Notes: generated by a model from the sequence alone, not told the origin. A stretch of DNA of 64,000 bases from Rhodobacterales bacterium HKCCE2091 (GCA_015689685.1 WVSL01000006.1:124001-188000), one strand, 5' to 3'; shown: positions 27,930 through 36,399, numbered from the stretch's first letter. Translations and numbers: made by a program.

Positions 27930-29051
27930 CTATTCGGTCAGGTTGTTGATCGAGTTCGCCGTGGACAGGGTGCCCGAGAAGGCCGACAGGATCTGGCGCC
28001 ACTGCACGAAGGGTGCGGTGGTGACGTAGATCGTGTCCTCGTCGCGGATGACGAAGTCGCGGGCTTCGAAGATGCCGACGGGCTCGGTCAGGTTGATGAC
28101 GTAGACCACCCGCTGCATCCCGACGAGATCGGTCCGGCCGAGCACGTTCCGGGCGATTTCCTCGGGCTCGTTTCGGAACACGAAGACACCGGTCGGATCG
28201 CCGAGCGAGGGGTTGAGGCCGCCGACGGTCGCCAGTGCCTCCATCGCCGAGATGGTCTGGCTGTCGAACGGCACGCGGGCCTGCTGGCCGGTGGCGCCCA
28301 TCGCGGTGTAGGTCCGCGTATCCTCTTCGACCAGGATCCGGTCGCCGCCCTGCATCCCGATGTCGAGCTGCGGGTTGGTGTAGAGGTCGTTGAACCAGAT
28401 CGTGCCGCGATGCGCGCCGCGAACGACCGTGATCCGCGCGATCTCGGGCTCGATGGCCACGCCGCCGGCGGCGGCGAGCACGCCCGACAGCATCCGCGTC
28501 GGCCGTTCGATCGGGACGATGCCCTGGCTCGACACCGCGCCGGTGACGGTGACGGTGGACCCGTCGCCCGCGATCCGCCGGACGATCACCTGCGGGTCGG
28601 GGGTCTGTTCGTTCAGGCTGCGCGTGATGATCTCGCGCAGGGCGTTCGGGGTGTTGCCCGCGGCGCGGACGCGGCCGGCATAGGGGATGAAGATGTGGCC
28701 CGAGTCGTCGACCTGGACCTCTTCGATCATCGCTGCGTTCGCGCCTTCGCCGGCGAGAAGCCCGTCCTGGACGTTCTCGTAGACGGTGAGCGAGAGCATG
28801 TCGCCGGGGCGGATCACCTCGGTCGAACTGGCGCCGCCGTTCACGAAGGTCGACGAGAAGCCGAGCGCCTCCGCGACCGAGGTCGCGGCGATGACCCGTT
28901 CGTTCACCTCCACCACGAAGGCGTCGCCCTCGCGCTGGACGGAACTCGCGAAGATCTCGTTGCGGGTGGGGCCGAGGCGCGGAAGGCCGCAACCCGCGAC
29001 CGTAAGCGCGACAAGCAAGAGCGCGGTGACCCGCACCCTGGGGGAGGCCAT
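27930..29051 (-). CDS. Polysaccharide export outer-membrane lipoprotein, Wza/KpsD family
   Basis: 373 aa. It starts MASPRVRVTALLL and has a lipobox (VAGCG), so the mature protein is a lipid-modified outer-membrane protein. The polysaccharide-export (PES) segment around IRPGDMLSLTVYEN and SLBB-like repeats around VTVTGAVSSQG mark the Wza/KpsD/CtrA family, which forms the channel for capsule chains. The ATG at 29051 is chosen so that the signal peptide is normal; a TTG at 29060 is better placed relative to the GAAGGAG site and would add three residues. It lies between the kpsC and kpsS homologues, which agrees with a role in capsule secretion. Confidence 0.87.
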   Translation of the reverse strand: MASPRVRVTALLLVALTVAGCGLPRLGPTRNEIFASSVQREGDAFVVEVNERVIAATSVAEALGFSSTFVNGGASSTEVIRPGDMLSLTVYENVQDGLLAGEGANAAMIEEVQVDDSGHIFIPYAGRVRAAGNTPNALREIITRSLNEQTPDPQVIVRRIAGDGSTVTVTGAVSSQGIVPIERPTRMLSGVLAAAGGVAIEPEIARITVVRGAHRGTIWFNDLYTNPQLDIGMQGGDRILVEEDTRTYTAMGATGQQARVPFDSQTISAMEALATVGGLNPSLGDPTGVFVFRNEPEEIARNVLGRTDLVGMQRVVYVINLTEPVGIFEARDFVIRDEDTIYVTTAPFVQWRQILSAFSGTLSTANSINNLTE

Positions 29052-29142
29052 GCTACGCAATGGTGGCTCCTTCGGTTGAAACTGCCTCTTTATTATTGTG
29101 GCGGAGCGTAGTGGATGGATCGAAATCAAGCCAGTGTTTCAA

Positions 29143-30417
29143 CTACTTCACCAGTGTCATGAATGTGGATGGTGCTGAATTGCCACGCTCGGCGGCGGCG
29201 TAGGGATCGGCCTCCGCGAGCATCATGTCACTGATCCGGCGAAGGATTTTCCGACGACCCGCGGCGGAATAGAAGCTGCCGGGGACCTGGCTCGTGGCCA
29301 GCAGGTAGGCGCGGAACCGCCGGTAACGGGCGGGATCCGGCGGATCGGGCGCGGCGAGGAATCCGTCGAGCGGCCGCGCCGAGGTGAACCCCGGCCGCGC
29401 GTAGATCGCCCGGCCATAGGCCTTCACGGGAATCCCCCGCCAGAGCGCCTGGTGCGCCGCGGTGGAGTTGACGGTGATCGCCGTACGGGCCTCGTCGAGA
29501 AGCCGGGCGAGCTTGCCGCCGCGGACGAAGTGGACCCGCCCGGCGACACCGCGCGCATGGGCCAGCCGCGCGATGGCGGCGCGCAGCGGCACCCGCCCGT
29601 CTTCCAGCGGGTGCGCCTTGAAGACGAGATGATGGTGCGCGGGCGCCCCGCGGGCAAAGCCGTCGATCACTTCCGACAGGAAGCTTTCCATGTCCGGGAA
29701 CGGCCCGTGGTCGCGGAAGCTCGCGTCATGGGCGAGTTGCAGGAGGACGAGGTGATAGGGAAACCCGCCGCGCCGGATCCGCCGGGTGGCGAGTGCGCGT
29801 TCCAGCCGGTGCGGCGCCATCAGCGCCAGGAGCTTGAGGTAGAGCCGCGCCTCGGCCGCGACGGACCGGTCGCGATGCGGCCGCACGGCGCGGTAGCGGC
29901 GGTTCGCGACCAGCCCGAGCCCGTGGTAGACCGCGCCGTAGAAGATGTGTTCCCGCATCGCGCCCCAGGTCGCCGGCGGGTTCGGCAGGTCCGGCGCGTC
30001 TGCGTCGAGAACCGCGGCGATGGCGGCGTCGGTCAGGGTCATGAGCCGGGAATGCCCGTTCGACCCGTCGCGTTCGTAGGTGATCCAGTAGGGCCGCAGG
30101 TAGCCTTCCTCGAAGACGTGGATCCTTAGCCCGCGGGCGCGGGCCTCCGTCACCGCGGCGGCGTGCTGGAACCGCGTGTCGCCGTAGAGCACGAGGTCGG
30201 TGACGCGGGTCTCGTCCATGATCCGGCCGCAGGTCGCGGGCCAGTCCGACAGATCGGCGGTGAAGGCGCGATAGGGCAGGTGGCGCGGCCAGAACGCCCG
30301 GTCGCCTGCATTGAACCCGACCCGCAGCACCTCCGCGCCCGCGGCACCGAGCTGCCGGGCGAGCCGGGCGAAGAACGGGCCGTGGGGGCCCTGCAGGAAC
30401 AGGAACGCGCGGTCCAT
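29143..30417 (-). CDS. kpsS: Capsular polysaccharide synthesis/export protein, KpsS family
   Basis: 424 aa. It opens MDRAFLFLQGPHGPFF, a typical KpsS/capsule-biosynthesis N-terminus, and contains HVFEEGYLRPYWIT and the VNSTAAHQAL segment seen in Kdo-transferase homologues. With KpsC it should add the beta-Kdo linker to the phosphatidylglycerol anchor. The frame stays open further upstream, but the Met at 30417 is the first that gives the family N-terminus. It is first in the minus-strand row kpsS, export lipoprotein, kpsC, and is divergent from ribE, with a 96-base gap that must hold both promoters. Confidence 0.85.
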   Translation of the reverse strand: MDRAFLFLQGPHGPFFARLARQLGAAGAEVLRVGFNAGDRAFWPRHLPYRAFTADLSDWPATCGRIMDETRVTDLVLYGDTRFQHAAAVTEARARGLRIHVFEEGYLRPYWITYERDGSNGHSRLMTLTDAAIAAVLDADAPDLPNPPATWGAMREHIFYGAVYHGLGLVANRRYRAVRPHRDRSVAAEARLYLKLLALMAPHRLERALATRRIRRGGFPYHLVLLQLAHDASFRDHGPFPDMESFLSEVIDGFARGAPAHHHLVFKAHPLEDGRVPLRAAIARLAHARGVAGRVHFVRGGKLARLLDEARTAITVNSTAAHQALWRGIPVKAYGRAIYARPGFTSARPLDGFLAAPDPPDPARYRRFRAYLLATSQVPGSFYSAAGRRKILRRISDMMLAEADPYAAAERGNSAPSTFMTLVK

Positions 30418-30513
30418 GCCGGACCATACCCCGAGCCGGGTCGCCTGCACATGGGCCCGCTTGCCGCGGCGGCCCGCAGGGATTACCTCGGGGGAAACCG
30501 CAAGCGGGGGCCC

Positions 30514-31104
30514 ATGTTCACCGGCATCATCACCGATATCGGCCGCGTCGCGTCGCTTCGCCGCGCGGGCGACCTGACCGCCCGGATCGAAACCGGCTAC
30601 GACACGTCGACCATCGCCATCGGCGCGTCGATCGCCTGCGACGGCGTCTGCCTGACCGCGGTGGCGACGGGGCCGGACTGGTTCGAGGTCGACGTCTCGG
30701 CCGAGACCATCTCCAAGACCAACCTGTCGGCCTGGGCCGAGGGCGCCCGGGTCAACCTCGAACGCGCGCTGAAGGTGGGCGACGAGCTCGGCGGGCATAT
30801 CGTGTCGGGCCATGTCGACGGCGTGGCGGAGGTGCTGGCGATGACCGACGAGGGCGATTCGACCCGCGTCACCTTCCGCGCGCCGGACGCGCTGGCGAAG
30901 TTCATCGCGCCGAAGGGCTCGGTCGCGCTGAACGGCACGTCGCTGACGGTGAACGAGGTGAACGGCACCGAGTTCGGGGTGAACCTGATCCCGCACACCA
31001 AGGAGGTCACGACCTGGGGCGGGGTGGCGGCGGGCGACGCGGTGAACCTGGAGATCGACACGCTGGCCCGCTACGTCGCGCGGCTGGCGGAGTGGGGCGG
31101 GTGA
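30514..31104 (+). CDS. ribE: Riboflavin synthase, alpha subunit
   Basis: 196 aa, the usual length. It dismutates two molecules of 6,7-dimethyl-8-ribityllumazine to riboflavin. The N-terminus MFTGIITDIG is the family signature, and the two lumazine-binding halves are visible (GVCLTAV in the first; LNGTSLTVNEV in the second; HIVSGHVDG between them). It starts the block ribE, small gene, HIT, unknown, ribB-like, ribH, nusB. No FMN riboswitch could be found in the 96 bases upstream, and no ribD lies in the window. The next gene overlaps its stop in GTGA. Confidence 0.95.
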   Translation: MFTGIITDIGRVASLRRAGDLTARIETGYDTSTIAIGASIACDGVCLTAVATGPDWFEVDVSAETISKTNLSAWAEGARVNLERALKVGDELGGHIVSGHVDGVAEVLAMTDEGDSTRVTFRAPDALAKFIAPKGSVALNGTSLTVNEVNGTEFGVNLIPHTKEVTTWGGVAAGDAVNLEIDTLARYVARLAEWGG

Positions 31105-31331
31105 AGCCGGTGGTCCGTTTGAGCCTGGAGGGTGCGACCGGCACGCGCTGCGTGGTCGTCCGGGCGGCCGGCGGAAGGTTCGATCGGGTCGAGTGCCGCC
31201 GGGATCCCGAGGACGGACACGTCTGGCGGCATACCGGATACGGCGCGGGCAGGTTCGCGACGCTGGAGGCTGCCCGCGATGCGGCGCTTGCGGAGGCTCC
31301 GCGGGCCGGGGTCGAGAGGGCGCGCGCGTGA
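31101..31331 (+). CDS. Small conserved-looking protein of unknown function in the riboflavin operon
   Basis: 76 aa with GTG start in a GTGA overlap with the ribE stop, and its own stop overlaps the next GTG start in the same way. The sequence is hydrophilic and rich in Arg and Ala, with a VWRHTGYG patch and no membrane segment or known motif. Both four-base overlaps and the uninterrupted frame argue that it is translated rather than chance. No function can be assigned; it could be a small regulator or a remnant domain. Confidence 0.6.
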   Translation: MKPVVRLSLEGATGTRCVVVRAAGGRFDRVECRRDPEDGHVWRHTGYGAGRFATLEAARDAALAEAPRAGVERARA

Positions 31332-31759
31332 CCTGCGCTTTCTGCGCCATCGCCGCGGACCCCGCGCCGGTCGCGATGGTCCACGAGGACGCTGACCTGA
31401 TGGTGTTCCTGGACCACATGCCCATCCGCGAGGGCCATTGCCTGATCGTCCCGCGCGCGCACTACCCCTATTTCGACGACCTGCCCGAGACTTTGGCCGC
31501 GCGCGTCATGGCGCTCTCGCAGCGGCTGGCGCGGAGCCTGAAGGCGATCCACGGCGTCGAACGCGTGGCGTTCTTCGCCACCGGCACCGACCTTCCGCAC
31601 GCCCATATCCACGTCGTGCCCCTGCACGAGAAGGGGGACCTGACCTCGGCCCGCTACATGGCGGAGCCGCCGGTCTTCGCGGGGATCGCGGTGCAGCCGC
31701 GGGAGCAGCTCGCGCCGGTCGCCGACCGGCTGCGACAGGAACTGGAGACAACGGCATGA
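31328..31759 (+). CDS. HIT-family nucleotide hydrolase/transferase
   Basis: 143 aa, GTG start overlapping the previous stop in GTGA. The histidine triad is present as HAHIHVVPLH, with the family fold signatures TCAFCAIAA (putative zinc-binding Cys pair) and FLDHMPIREGHCLIVPRAH. HIT proteins hydrolyse or transfer nucleoside monophosphates from substrates such as adenosine phosphoramidate or dinucleoside polyphosphates; the exact substrate is not visible. It sits in the riboflavin block and overlaps the next start in ATGA. Confidence 0.88.
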   Translation: MTCAFCAIAADPAPVAMVHEDADLMVFLDHMPIREGHCLIVPRAHYPYFDDLPETLAARVMALSQRLARSLKAIHGVERVAFFATGTDLPHAHIHVVPLHEKGDLTSARYMAEPPVFAGIAVQPREQLAPVADRLRQELETTA

Positions 31760-32325
31760 GCGGTATCGGACACAACAACGGCCCGTCGATGGAACCCGGC
31801 CACGGTTTCCGCAAGGTGGCGTGGACCAAGGCGCGCGCGGCGCTCCTGCCGACGCTACCGCTGGAGGTGGTGCGGACCCGCGTCGCGCGGGCGAAGCGGC
31901 TCGGCCTGCCCTACCGGACCTACGCCACGATCCGGGCCACGGCGGGGCACGACATCGTGGCCTTCCTGTTCTCGGGTAACGCGCTCGACCTGCGGCCGCG
32001 GCGCGTGGACCTGCCCGCGCCGGTGGCCGAACGCCTTACCGACCTGCCCGCCGGACGGCTCGCCGCCATCTATGCCCCCGCGGGGCCCGAGGACGTCCTG
32101 GCCGCCAATCCCGGCCGCCTCGACGCCGCCGCCCGCGCGCCCGACATCACCGCGTCATGGCGGGTGGTGCGGGACAGCGTGAGCGGCCTCGTCACCGGTG
32201 CCCGCGTCCCGCGCGACGGCGTCGTGCTCGTCGCCGCGACGGCGCTCGAACGCGACTGGTGCGCCGCCGCGGGCCTCGCCGGGATCGTGCCTGCCGAAGG
32301 GTTCTTCGCGCCGCCGACGGACTGA
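31756..32325 (+). CDS. Unknown protein with alphaproteobacterial GHNNGP N-terminus
   Basis: 189 aa, ATG inside an ATGA overlap with the HIT gene. It begins MSGIGHNNGP, a short motif often seen at the start of alphaproteobacterial proteins of unknown role. The middle (PLEVVRTRVARAKRLGLPYRTYATIRATAGHDIVAF, only noted in part as LGLPYRTYA) suggests a helical DNA- or RNA-binding-like region, but no established family could be named. No signal peptide or membrane segment is seen. Coupling to the HIT gene is the only contextual clue. Confidence 0.7.
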   Translation: MSGIGHNNGPSMEPGHGFRKVAWTKARAALLPTLPLEVVRTRVARAKRLGLPYRTYATIRATAGHDIVAFLFSGNALDLRPRRVDLPAPVAERLTDLPAGRLAAIYAPAGPEDVLAANPGRLDAAARAPDITASWRVVRDSVSGLVTGARVPRDGVVLVAATALERDWCAAAGLAGIVPAEGFFAPPTD

Positions 32326-32447
32326 TCCCCGGGCGGCCCGGCGCTGTGCCGGGACGGAGATCGGCTGTGCGCCCCGGACGCCTTCCGCGTCTGGTCATTT
32401 CGCGCCGCAATCGCTATCTGGGCGCCGAAGGCGCGAAGGATGGCCAC

Positions 32448-33587
32448 ATGACCGGCACCACCACCCCATTCGAGACCCCGGGCCCCGTCGAACAGGACTG
32501 GTCCGACGCGATCTCCTCGGTCGAGGAGATCATCGAGGACGCGCGCAACGGCCGCATGTTCATCCTCGTCGATCACGAGGACCGGGAGAACGAGGGCGAC
32601 CTGGTGATCCCGGCGCAGATGGCCACGCCCGAGGCGATCAACTTCATGGCCATGCACGGCCGCGGGCTGATCTGCCTGTCGCTGCCGGGCGAGCGGATCG
32701 ACGCGCTCGGCCTGCCGCTGATGGCCTCGCAGAACTCGTCCCGCCATGAGACCGCGTTCACCGTATCGATCGAGGCGCGAGAGGGGGTTTCCACCGGCAT
32801 CTCGGCCCATGACCGCGCCCGCACCGTCGCCGTCGCGATCGACCGTGGTTCCACCGCCGCCGATATCGCGACCCCGGGCCACGTCTTCCCGCTTCGCGCC
32901 CGTGACGGCGGCGTGCTGGTCCGCGCCGGCCATACCGAGGCCGCCGTCGATATCTCTCGGCTGGCCGGGCTCAACCCCTCGGGCGTGATATGCGAGATCA
33001 TGAACGAGGACGGGTCGATGGCGCGGCTGCCGGAGCTTGTCGCCTTCGCGCAGCGCCACAACCTCAAGATCGGCACGATCAGCGACCTGATCGCCTACCG
33101 CCGCCGCCACGACAACCTCGTGCGCCGCCTGTCCGAGCAGCGGATCCAGAGCGAGTTCGGCGGCGAGTGGGACATGCGGATCTACACCGACACGACCCAG
33201 GGCGGCGAGCATATCGTGCTCAGTAAAGGCGACATCACCACGCCCGAGCCGGTGCTGGTGCGGATGCACGCGCTCGACCCGATGCTCGACGTCGTTGGCA
33301 CCGGCCCGAGGGGACGCGCATCCGAGTTCGGCGACGCGATGGAACTGATCGCGGCCGAGGGGCGTGGCGTCGTCGTCCTGCTGCGCGACCTGACGATGAA
33401 GCTGCATGTCGACGACGAGGTGTCGCCCCAGACGCTGCGGCAATACGGGCTCGGCGCGCAGATCCTGTCCTCGCTCGGGCTGCACGAGTTGATCCTTCTC
33501 ACCAATTCGCCGAAACCGAAGGTGGTCGGGCTCGAGGCCTACGGGCTGACCATCACCGGGACGCGCAAGATATCGGAGCTTGGCTGA
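32448..33587 (+). CDS. ribB: 3,4-dihydroxy-2-butanone 4-phosphate synthase fused to a degenerate GTP cyclohydrolase II domain (RibBX type)
   Basis: 379 aa. Residues about 20-220 are DHBP synthase, converting ribulose 5-phosphate to the four-carbon riboflavin precursor; DHEDRENEGDL (Mg-binding acidic cluster), SRHETAFTVSI and AGHTEAAVD are intact. The C-terminal domain has the GTP cyclohydrolase II fold region, but the zinc-binding Cys triad (normally in ECLTGD..CDCG) is replaced by MHALDPMLDVVG, so cyclohydrolase activity is unlikely. RibB proteins with such an inactive extension are called RibBX. A functional ribA must then be elsewhere. Start is the ATG at 32448; the stop overlaps the ribH start by one base. 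Confidence 0.9.
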   Translation: MTGTTTPFETPGPVEQDWSDAISSVEEIIEDARNGRMFILVDHEDRENEGDLVIPAQMATPEAINFMAMHGRGLICLSLPGERIDALGLPLMASQNSSRHETAFTVSIEAREGVSTGISAHDRARTVAVAIDRGSTAADIATPGHVFPLRARDGGVLVRAGHTEAAVDISRLAGLNPSGVICEIMNEDGSMARLPELVAFAQRHNLKIGTISDLIAYRRRHDNLVRRLSEQRIQSEFGGEWDMRIYTDTTQGGEHIVLSKGDITTPEPVLVRMHALDPMLDVVGTGPRGRASEFGDAMELIAAEGRGVVVLLRDLTMKLHVDDEVSPQTLRQYGLGAQILSSLGLHELILLTNSPKPKVVGLEAYGLTITGTRKISELG

Positions 33588-34126
33588 TGGCCGGTGTCAC
33601 CCACCATGAACTGGCGCTTCCGGAATTCACCAAGCCGGTGAAGCTCGGGATCGTCGTCGCGCCCTACTACAAGGACATCGCCGACGAGCTCCTGGCCGGG
33701 GCGCGCACGATGATCGACACCGTTGGCGGCAAGTACGAGCTGTTCGAGGTTCCCGGTGCGCTCGAAGTCCCGGTCGCGATCCGCATCCTGCACCGGCAGG
33801 CGAATTTCGACGGCTTCGTCGCGCTCGGCTGCGTGATCCGGGGCGAGACCACGCATTACGAAACCGTCTGCAACGATTCCAGCCGCGCGCTCACGCTTCT
33901 CGGGCTGGAGGGGGCCTGCATCGGCAACGGCATCCTGACGGTCGAGACCCATGAACAGGCGTCGGTGCGCGCCGACAGCTTCGGCCAGAACAAGGGCGGC
34001 GGTGCGGCGGCGGCGGCCCTGCACCTGATCGCGCTGTCGCGCCGCTTCCTCAAGCCCCGCGGCGGTGTCGGCTTCCGCGGCCGCGGCGAGCGGATCGAGA
34101 TCGCCGGCGGGTCGGAGCAGGCATGA
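33587..34126 (+). CDS. ribH: 6,7-dimethyl-8-ribityllumazine synthase
   Basis: 179 aa. It condenses the four-carbon phosphate from RibB with 5-amino-6-ribitylaminouracil to give lumazine, the RibE substrate. Family motifs seen: FEVPGALEVP, ALGCVIRGETTHYE, and GNGILTVE. The C-terminus carries a basic Gly-rich tail (GVGFRGRGER) longer than usual. Translation is coupled to ribB (one-base overlap) and to nusB (ATGA overlap). Confidence 0.95.
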   Translation: MAGVTHHELALPEFTKPVKLGIVVAPYYKDIADELLAGARTMIDTVGGKYELFEVPGALEVPVAIRILHRQANFDGFVALGCVIRGETTHYETVCNDSSRALTLLGLEGACIGNGILTVETHEQASVRADSFGQNKGGGAAAAALHLIALSRRFLKPRGGVGFRGRGERIEIAGGSEQA

Positions 34127-34608
34127 GCGGGCCGCGTCCGAATGGGCCCTCGTCCGAGGAAAGCCGCCGCGCACGTTCGGCCGCGCGGCTCTATGCCGTC
34201 CAGGCGCTCTACCAGATGGAGGCCGCGGGCCAGCCGCTCGACAAGGTCCGGGTCGAGTTCGAAAGCTACCGCTTCGGCCAGGAAGTGGCGGGCGAGGAAC
34301 TGGCCGAGGGCGATCTCGACCTGTTCCGTGGGACGCTGGAGGATGCCGTGAACTGGCAGGCCCGGATCGACCAGATGACCGACCGGGCGCTGGTGGCGAA
34401 GTGGCCGATCGACCGCATCGACCCGGTGCTGCGGGCGCTGTTCCGCGCGGCCGGGGCGGAACTGGTCGATGCCAAGACCCCGCCCAAGGTCGTCATCACC
34501 GAGTTCGTGGAGGTCGCGCGCGCGTTCTTCCCCGAGGGAAGGGAGCCCCGTTTCGTCAATGCGGTGCTCGACCACATGGCGCGAGAGGCGCAGCCCGAAG
34601 CCTTCTGA
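34123..34608 (+). CDS. nusB: Transcription antitermination factor NusB
   Basis: 161 aa. An all-helical RNA-binding protein that with NusE (S10) binds boxA in rRNA leaders. The family pattern ARLYAVQALYQME at the start and the C-terminal KVVITEFVEVARAFF..FVNAVLDHMARE are clear. It follows ribH in an ATGA overlap, the order ribH-nusB found in many proteobacteria. A GC-rich hairpin begins 18 bases after the stop. Confidence 0.95.
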   Translation: MSGPRPNGPSSEESRRARSAARLYAVQALYQMEAAGQPLDKVRVEFESYRFGQEVAGEELAEGDLDLFRGTLEDAVNWQARIDQMTDRALVAKWPIDRIDPVLRALFRAAGAELVDAKTPPKVVITEFVEVARAFFPEGREPRFVNAVLDHMAREAQPEAF

Positions 34609-34626
34609 CGGCCCCGCAACGGAAAA

Positions 34627-34652
34627 CCGCGCGCCCCTTTCGGGACGCGCGG
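34627..34652 (+). terminator. GC-rich hairpin between convergent nusB and VPLPA-type gene
   Basis: CCGCGCG-C-CCC, loop TTTC, GGG-A-CGCGCGG: a ten-pair stem with one C/A mismatch. It lies just after nusB and just after the end of the convergent gene, so it may terminate both. No long T run follows, which lowers confidence. Confidence 0.45.
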
Positions 34653-34675
34653 CCGGACGTGTCGTCGATGTCGGC

Positions 34676-35293
34676 TCAGGCCGTGCCGCGCCTGCGGTAG
34701 AGGCCGAGCGCGAAGATTCCCGAGGCGAGAAGCGCCCCGCCGAGCGGGAGCGGGACCGCCGAGATCCGGATGTTGTCGATGTCGAAGTGGTAGTCCGCGA
34801 AGATCGGGTCCATGTCGGGGGTGAGCACGCCCTCGATCAGCAGGCTGTCGATATTCGCGAAGCCGGTGCCGAAGCTGAAGGACGGTCCGGAGCCGGCGCC
34901 ACCCATGACCATCGCGACCGGCAGCCCGTTGCGGAGCCCGGTGAAACGGACGAAGGGCTGCGTCGCGGCGAAGGTCGTCAGCGGACCGAGCGGGATCACG
35001 TCGAGACCGGTGACGCCGAACAGGTTGCCGTCGAGACGGGCGACCGTCGCGGCGCGGATGAACGAGCCCGGCGAAATGTCGAAATGGAGCGCGTCATCGG
35101 TGGTGAAGTCGCCGAAATCACCGTTGCCGACCGGGGTCACTTCGAACCCGCCTTCAACATGGGTGCAGTTCAGCTCCAGACAGAAGTCGAGGTCGTCGAA
35201 CGAGATCACCGTCGCGGAGGCCGACCCGGCCATCCCCGCGAAAACCCCCGCCGCGACCAGTCGCGAAACGTATTTCGCAAACGAATTGAACAT
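34676..35293 (-). CDS. Exported protein with VPLPA-type C-terminal sorting signal
   Basis: 205 aa. A signal peptide (about residues 1-28, ending SASA) is followed by a beta-rich, Asp/Gly-rich body with two Cys near residue 37. The C-terminus is VPLPLGGALLASG, a hydrophobic helix, then RRRG, which is the tripartite layout of VPLPA-CTERM proteins processed by exosortase in Rhodobacterales. The usual Ala after VPLP is Leu here. The start is backed by GAAGGAG 6-8 bases upstream. No exosortase gene lies in this window. Function of the body is unknown; surface or matrix attachment is inferred from the signal. Confidence 0.85.
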   Translation of the reverse strand: MFNSFAKYVSRLVAAGVFAGMAGSASATVISFDDLDFCLELNCTHVEGGFEVTPVGNGDFGDFTTDDALHFDISPGSFIRAATVARLDGNLFGVTGLDVIPLGPLTTFAATQPFVRFTGLRNGLPVAMVMGGAGSGPSFSFGTGFANIDSLLIEGVLTPDMDPIFADYHFDIDNIRISAVPLPLGGALLASGIFALGLYRRRGTA

Positions 35294-35866
35294 GTTACGT
35301 CTCCTTCTCACGGAAACGTTAACATGGCCGATAATGCTGCTCAACGGTCGAAGAGGCGAAGGCGGCTTTCTGCCTGCGGTTGAGTGCGACCCGTTGCAAT
35401 ATTGTTTCGTGACGGTGGACGATGGCAGGGCGGTGGCGGCCCGGCGCTGTGCCAGCAATCGTCGGATGACAGGGCCTGCGAACGCAGGATGACATCGGAA
35501 ACATCGACTTGCCGCTGCCAGGTCAGGTCCGAAAACCGCCGGAAAACGCCGTGTAGCGGACGAAATCGAGGTGAAGCGACGCGGTGGTAGCCGGCGGTGG
35601 CGGGCCGCGCACCTCCCGGATGGAAAGATCGCACCGACTGTCACCGGATCCGGAGACAATCCCGACGGGCGAATTTCCGCCGCACCCGCGAAACCGTCTG
35701 CTTGCAATCCGCCGCACCGCTCGCGAATCGCGCGTTTTCAGGCCCTTGCTCCGTCACCTGGCCGCGCCGCGCTGCACGCATCGGTCGCGACGGGGCCGCG
35801 GCAACGCGCCCCTTGCAGGCGAGGGCCGCGAAGCTACCATCCGGTCATTACCTGCGGAGGTTCCCA
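35294..35866. other. 573-base intergenic region without a recognisable gene
   Basis: Lies between the divergent VPLPA-type gene and the small membrane-protein gene. The open frames here lack ribosome sites and family motifs and overlap one another, so none is called. Base composition is visibly less GC-rich near 35300-35420, which would suit promoters for the minus-strand gene. No tRNA, repeat or known RNA motif was recognised. Confidence 0.5.
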
Positions 35867-36163
35867 ATGCCCGCCCACATCGCCTTTCTCCTGCGCCACG
35901 CCTTCGTCGGCTTCCTGATCGCCGCGGGATTCGCCGCCGTGCTGCTCGTCGCGGATTTCGGCGGGCTGCGTCACCTCGTGCTGATTACCGATGGCGGGTT
36001 CGTCGCCCTGGCGGCGTTCGTTGTCTTCTGCACCATCACCTTCGGGTCGGTGCAGATCGGCGTGCGGATCATGATGATGGCCGAACGACCCTCGGACGAT
36101 GGCGGCCGCGGTCTCGGGCAGGTCGCGCTGGCCGAACCCGTGCCGGTGCGCGTCGATCGCTGA
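35867..36163 (+). CDS. Small membrane protein of unknown function
   Basis: 98 aa, ATG preceded by GGAGG with 6-base spacing. Two hydrophobic segments (about 10-32 and 42-66) with a short loop between and a polar C-terminal tail rich in Arg and Glu. Rhodobacterales genomes carry many similar short two-helix proteins, but no family name can be given from sequence alone. It stands alone upstream of the mmcB region. Confidence 0.7.
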   Translation: MPAHIAFLLRHAFVGFLIAAGFAAVLLVADFGGLRHLVLITDGGFVALAAFVVFCTITFGSVQIGVRIMMMAERPSDDGGRGLGQVALAEPVPVRVDR

Positions 36164-36212
36164 AGGGAAAGCGGCGGAACCGCACCAACCGTCGGGGCGT
36201 GAATTCCCGAGG

Positions 36213-36228
36213 ACCTGTGATTACAGGT
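36213..36228 (+). other. Short perfect hairpin in the gap before mmcB
   Basis: ACCTGT-GATT-ACAGGT, a six-pair stem with a four-base loop, in the 263-base stretch between the small membrane-protein gene and mmcB. No T run follows. It might be part of a terminator or small RNA; nothing else in this gap is recognisable except the LexA box. Confidence 0.25.
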
Positions 36229-36399
36229 GGGCGCCAGGTAGCCGAACCACGGTCCGGTCAGAGCCAGCTCCCTCGGAAATGCTTAAGGCCACCGGAATTG
36301 TGCCCCGTTGACGAGAAGGGCAGAACCGCCTGACGCCCGAGATAGGCCGCGCCGGGGGCTTCGGCAAGGGGCCGCGTGGAAACTCCCGCACTTGTTTTC

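Noticed and set aside
30418-30513. Possible FMN riboswitch before ribE (also checked at 32326-32447 before ribB)
   Set aside because: The conserved RFN-element blocks could not be found by eye in either leader, and both are too short for the full aptamer with a switch.
35384-35590. Small plus-strand frames in the 35294-35866 gap
   Set aside because: No ribosome sites, no motifs, and compositions typical of chance frames in GC-rich DNA.
36217-36233. GTGATTACAGGTGGGCG, reminiscent of an Alu snippet (possible contamination)
   Set aside because: Only about ten bases agree, the flanks do not, and the piece is part of a small hairpin in otherwise bacterial sequence.
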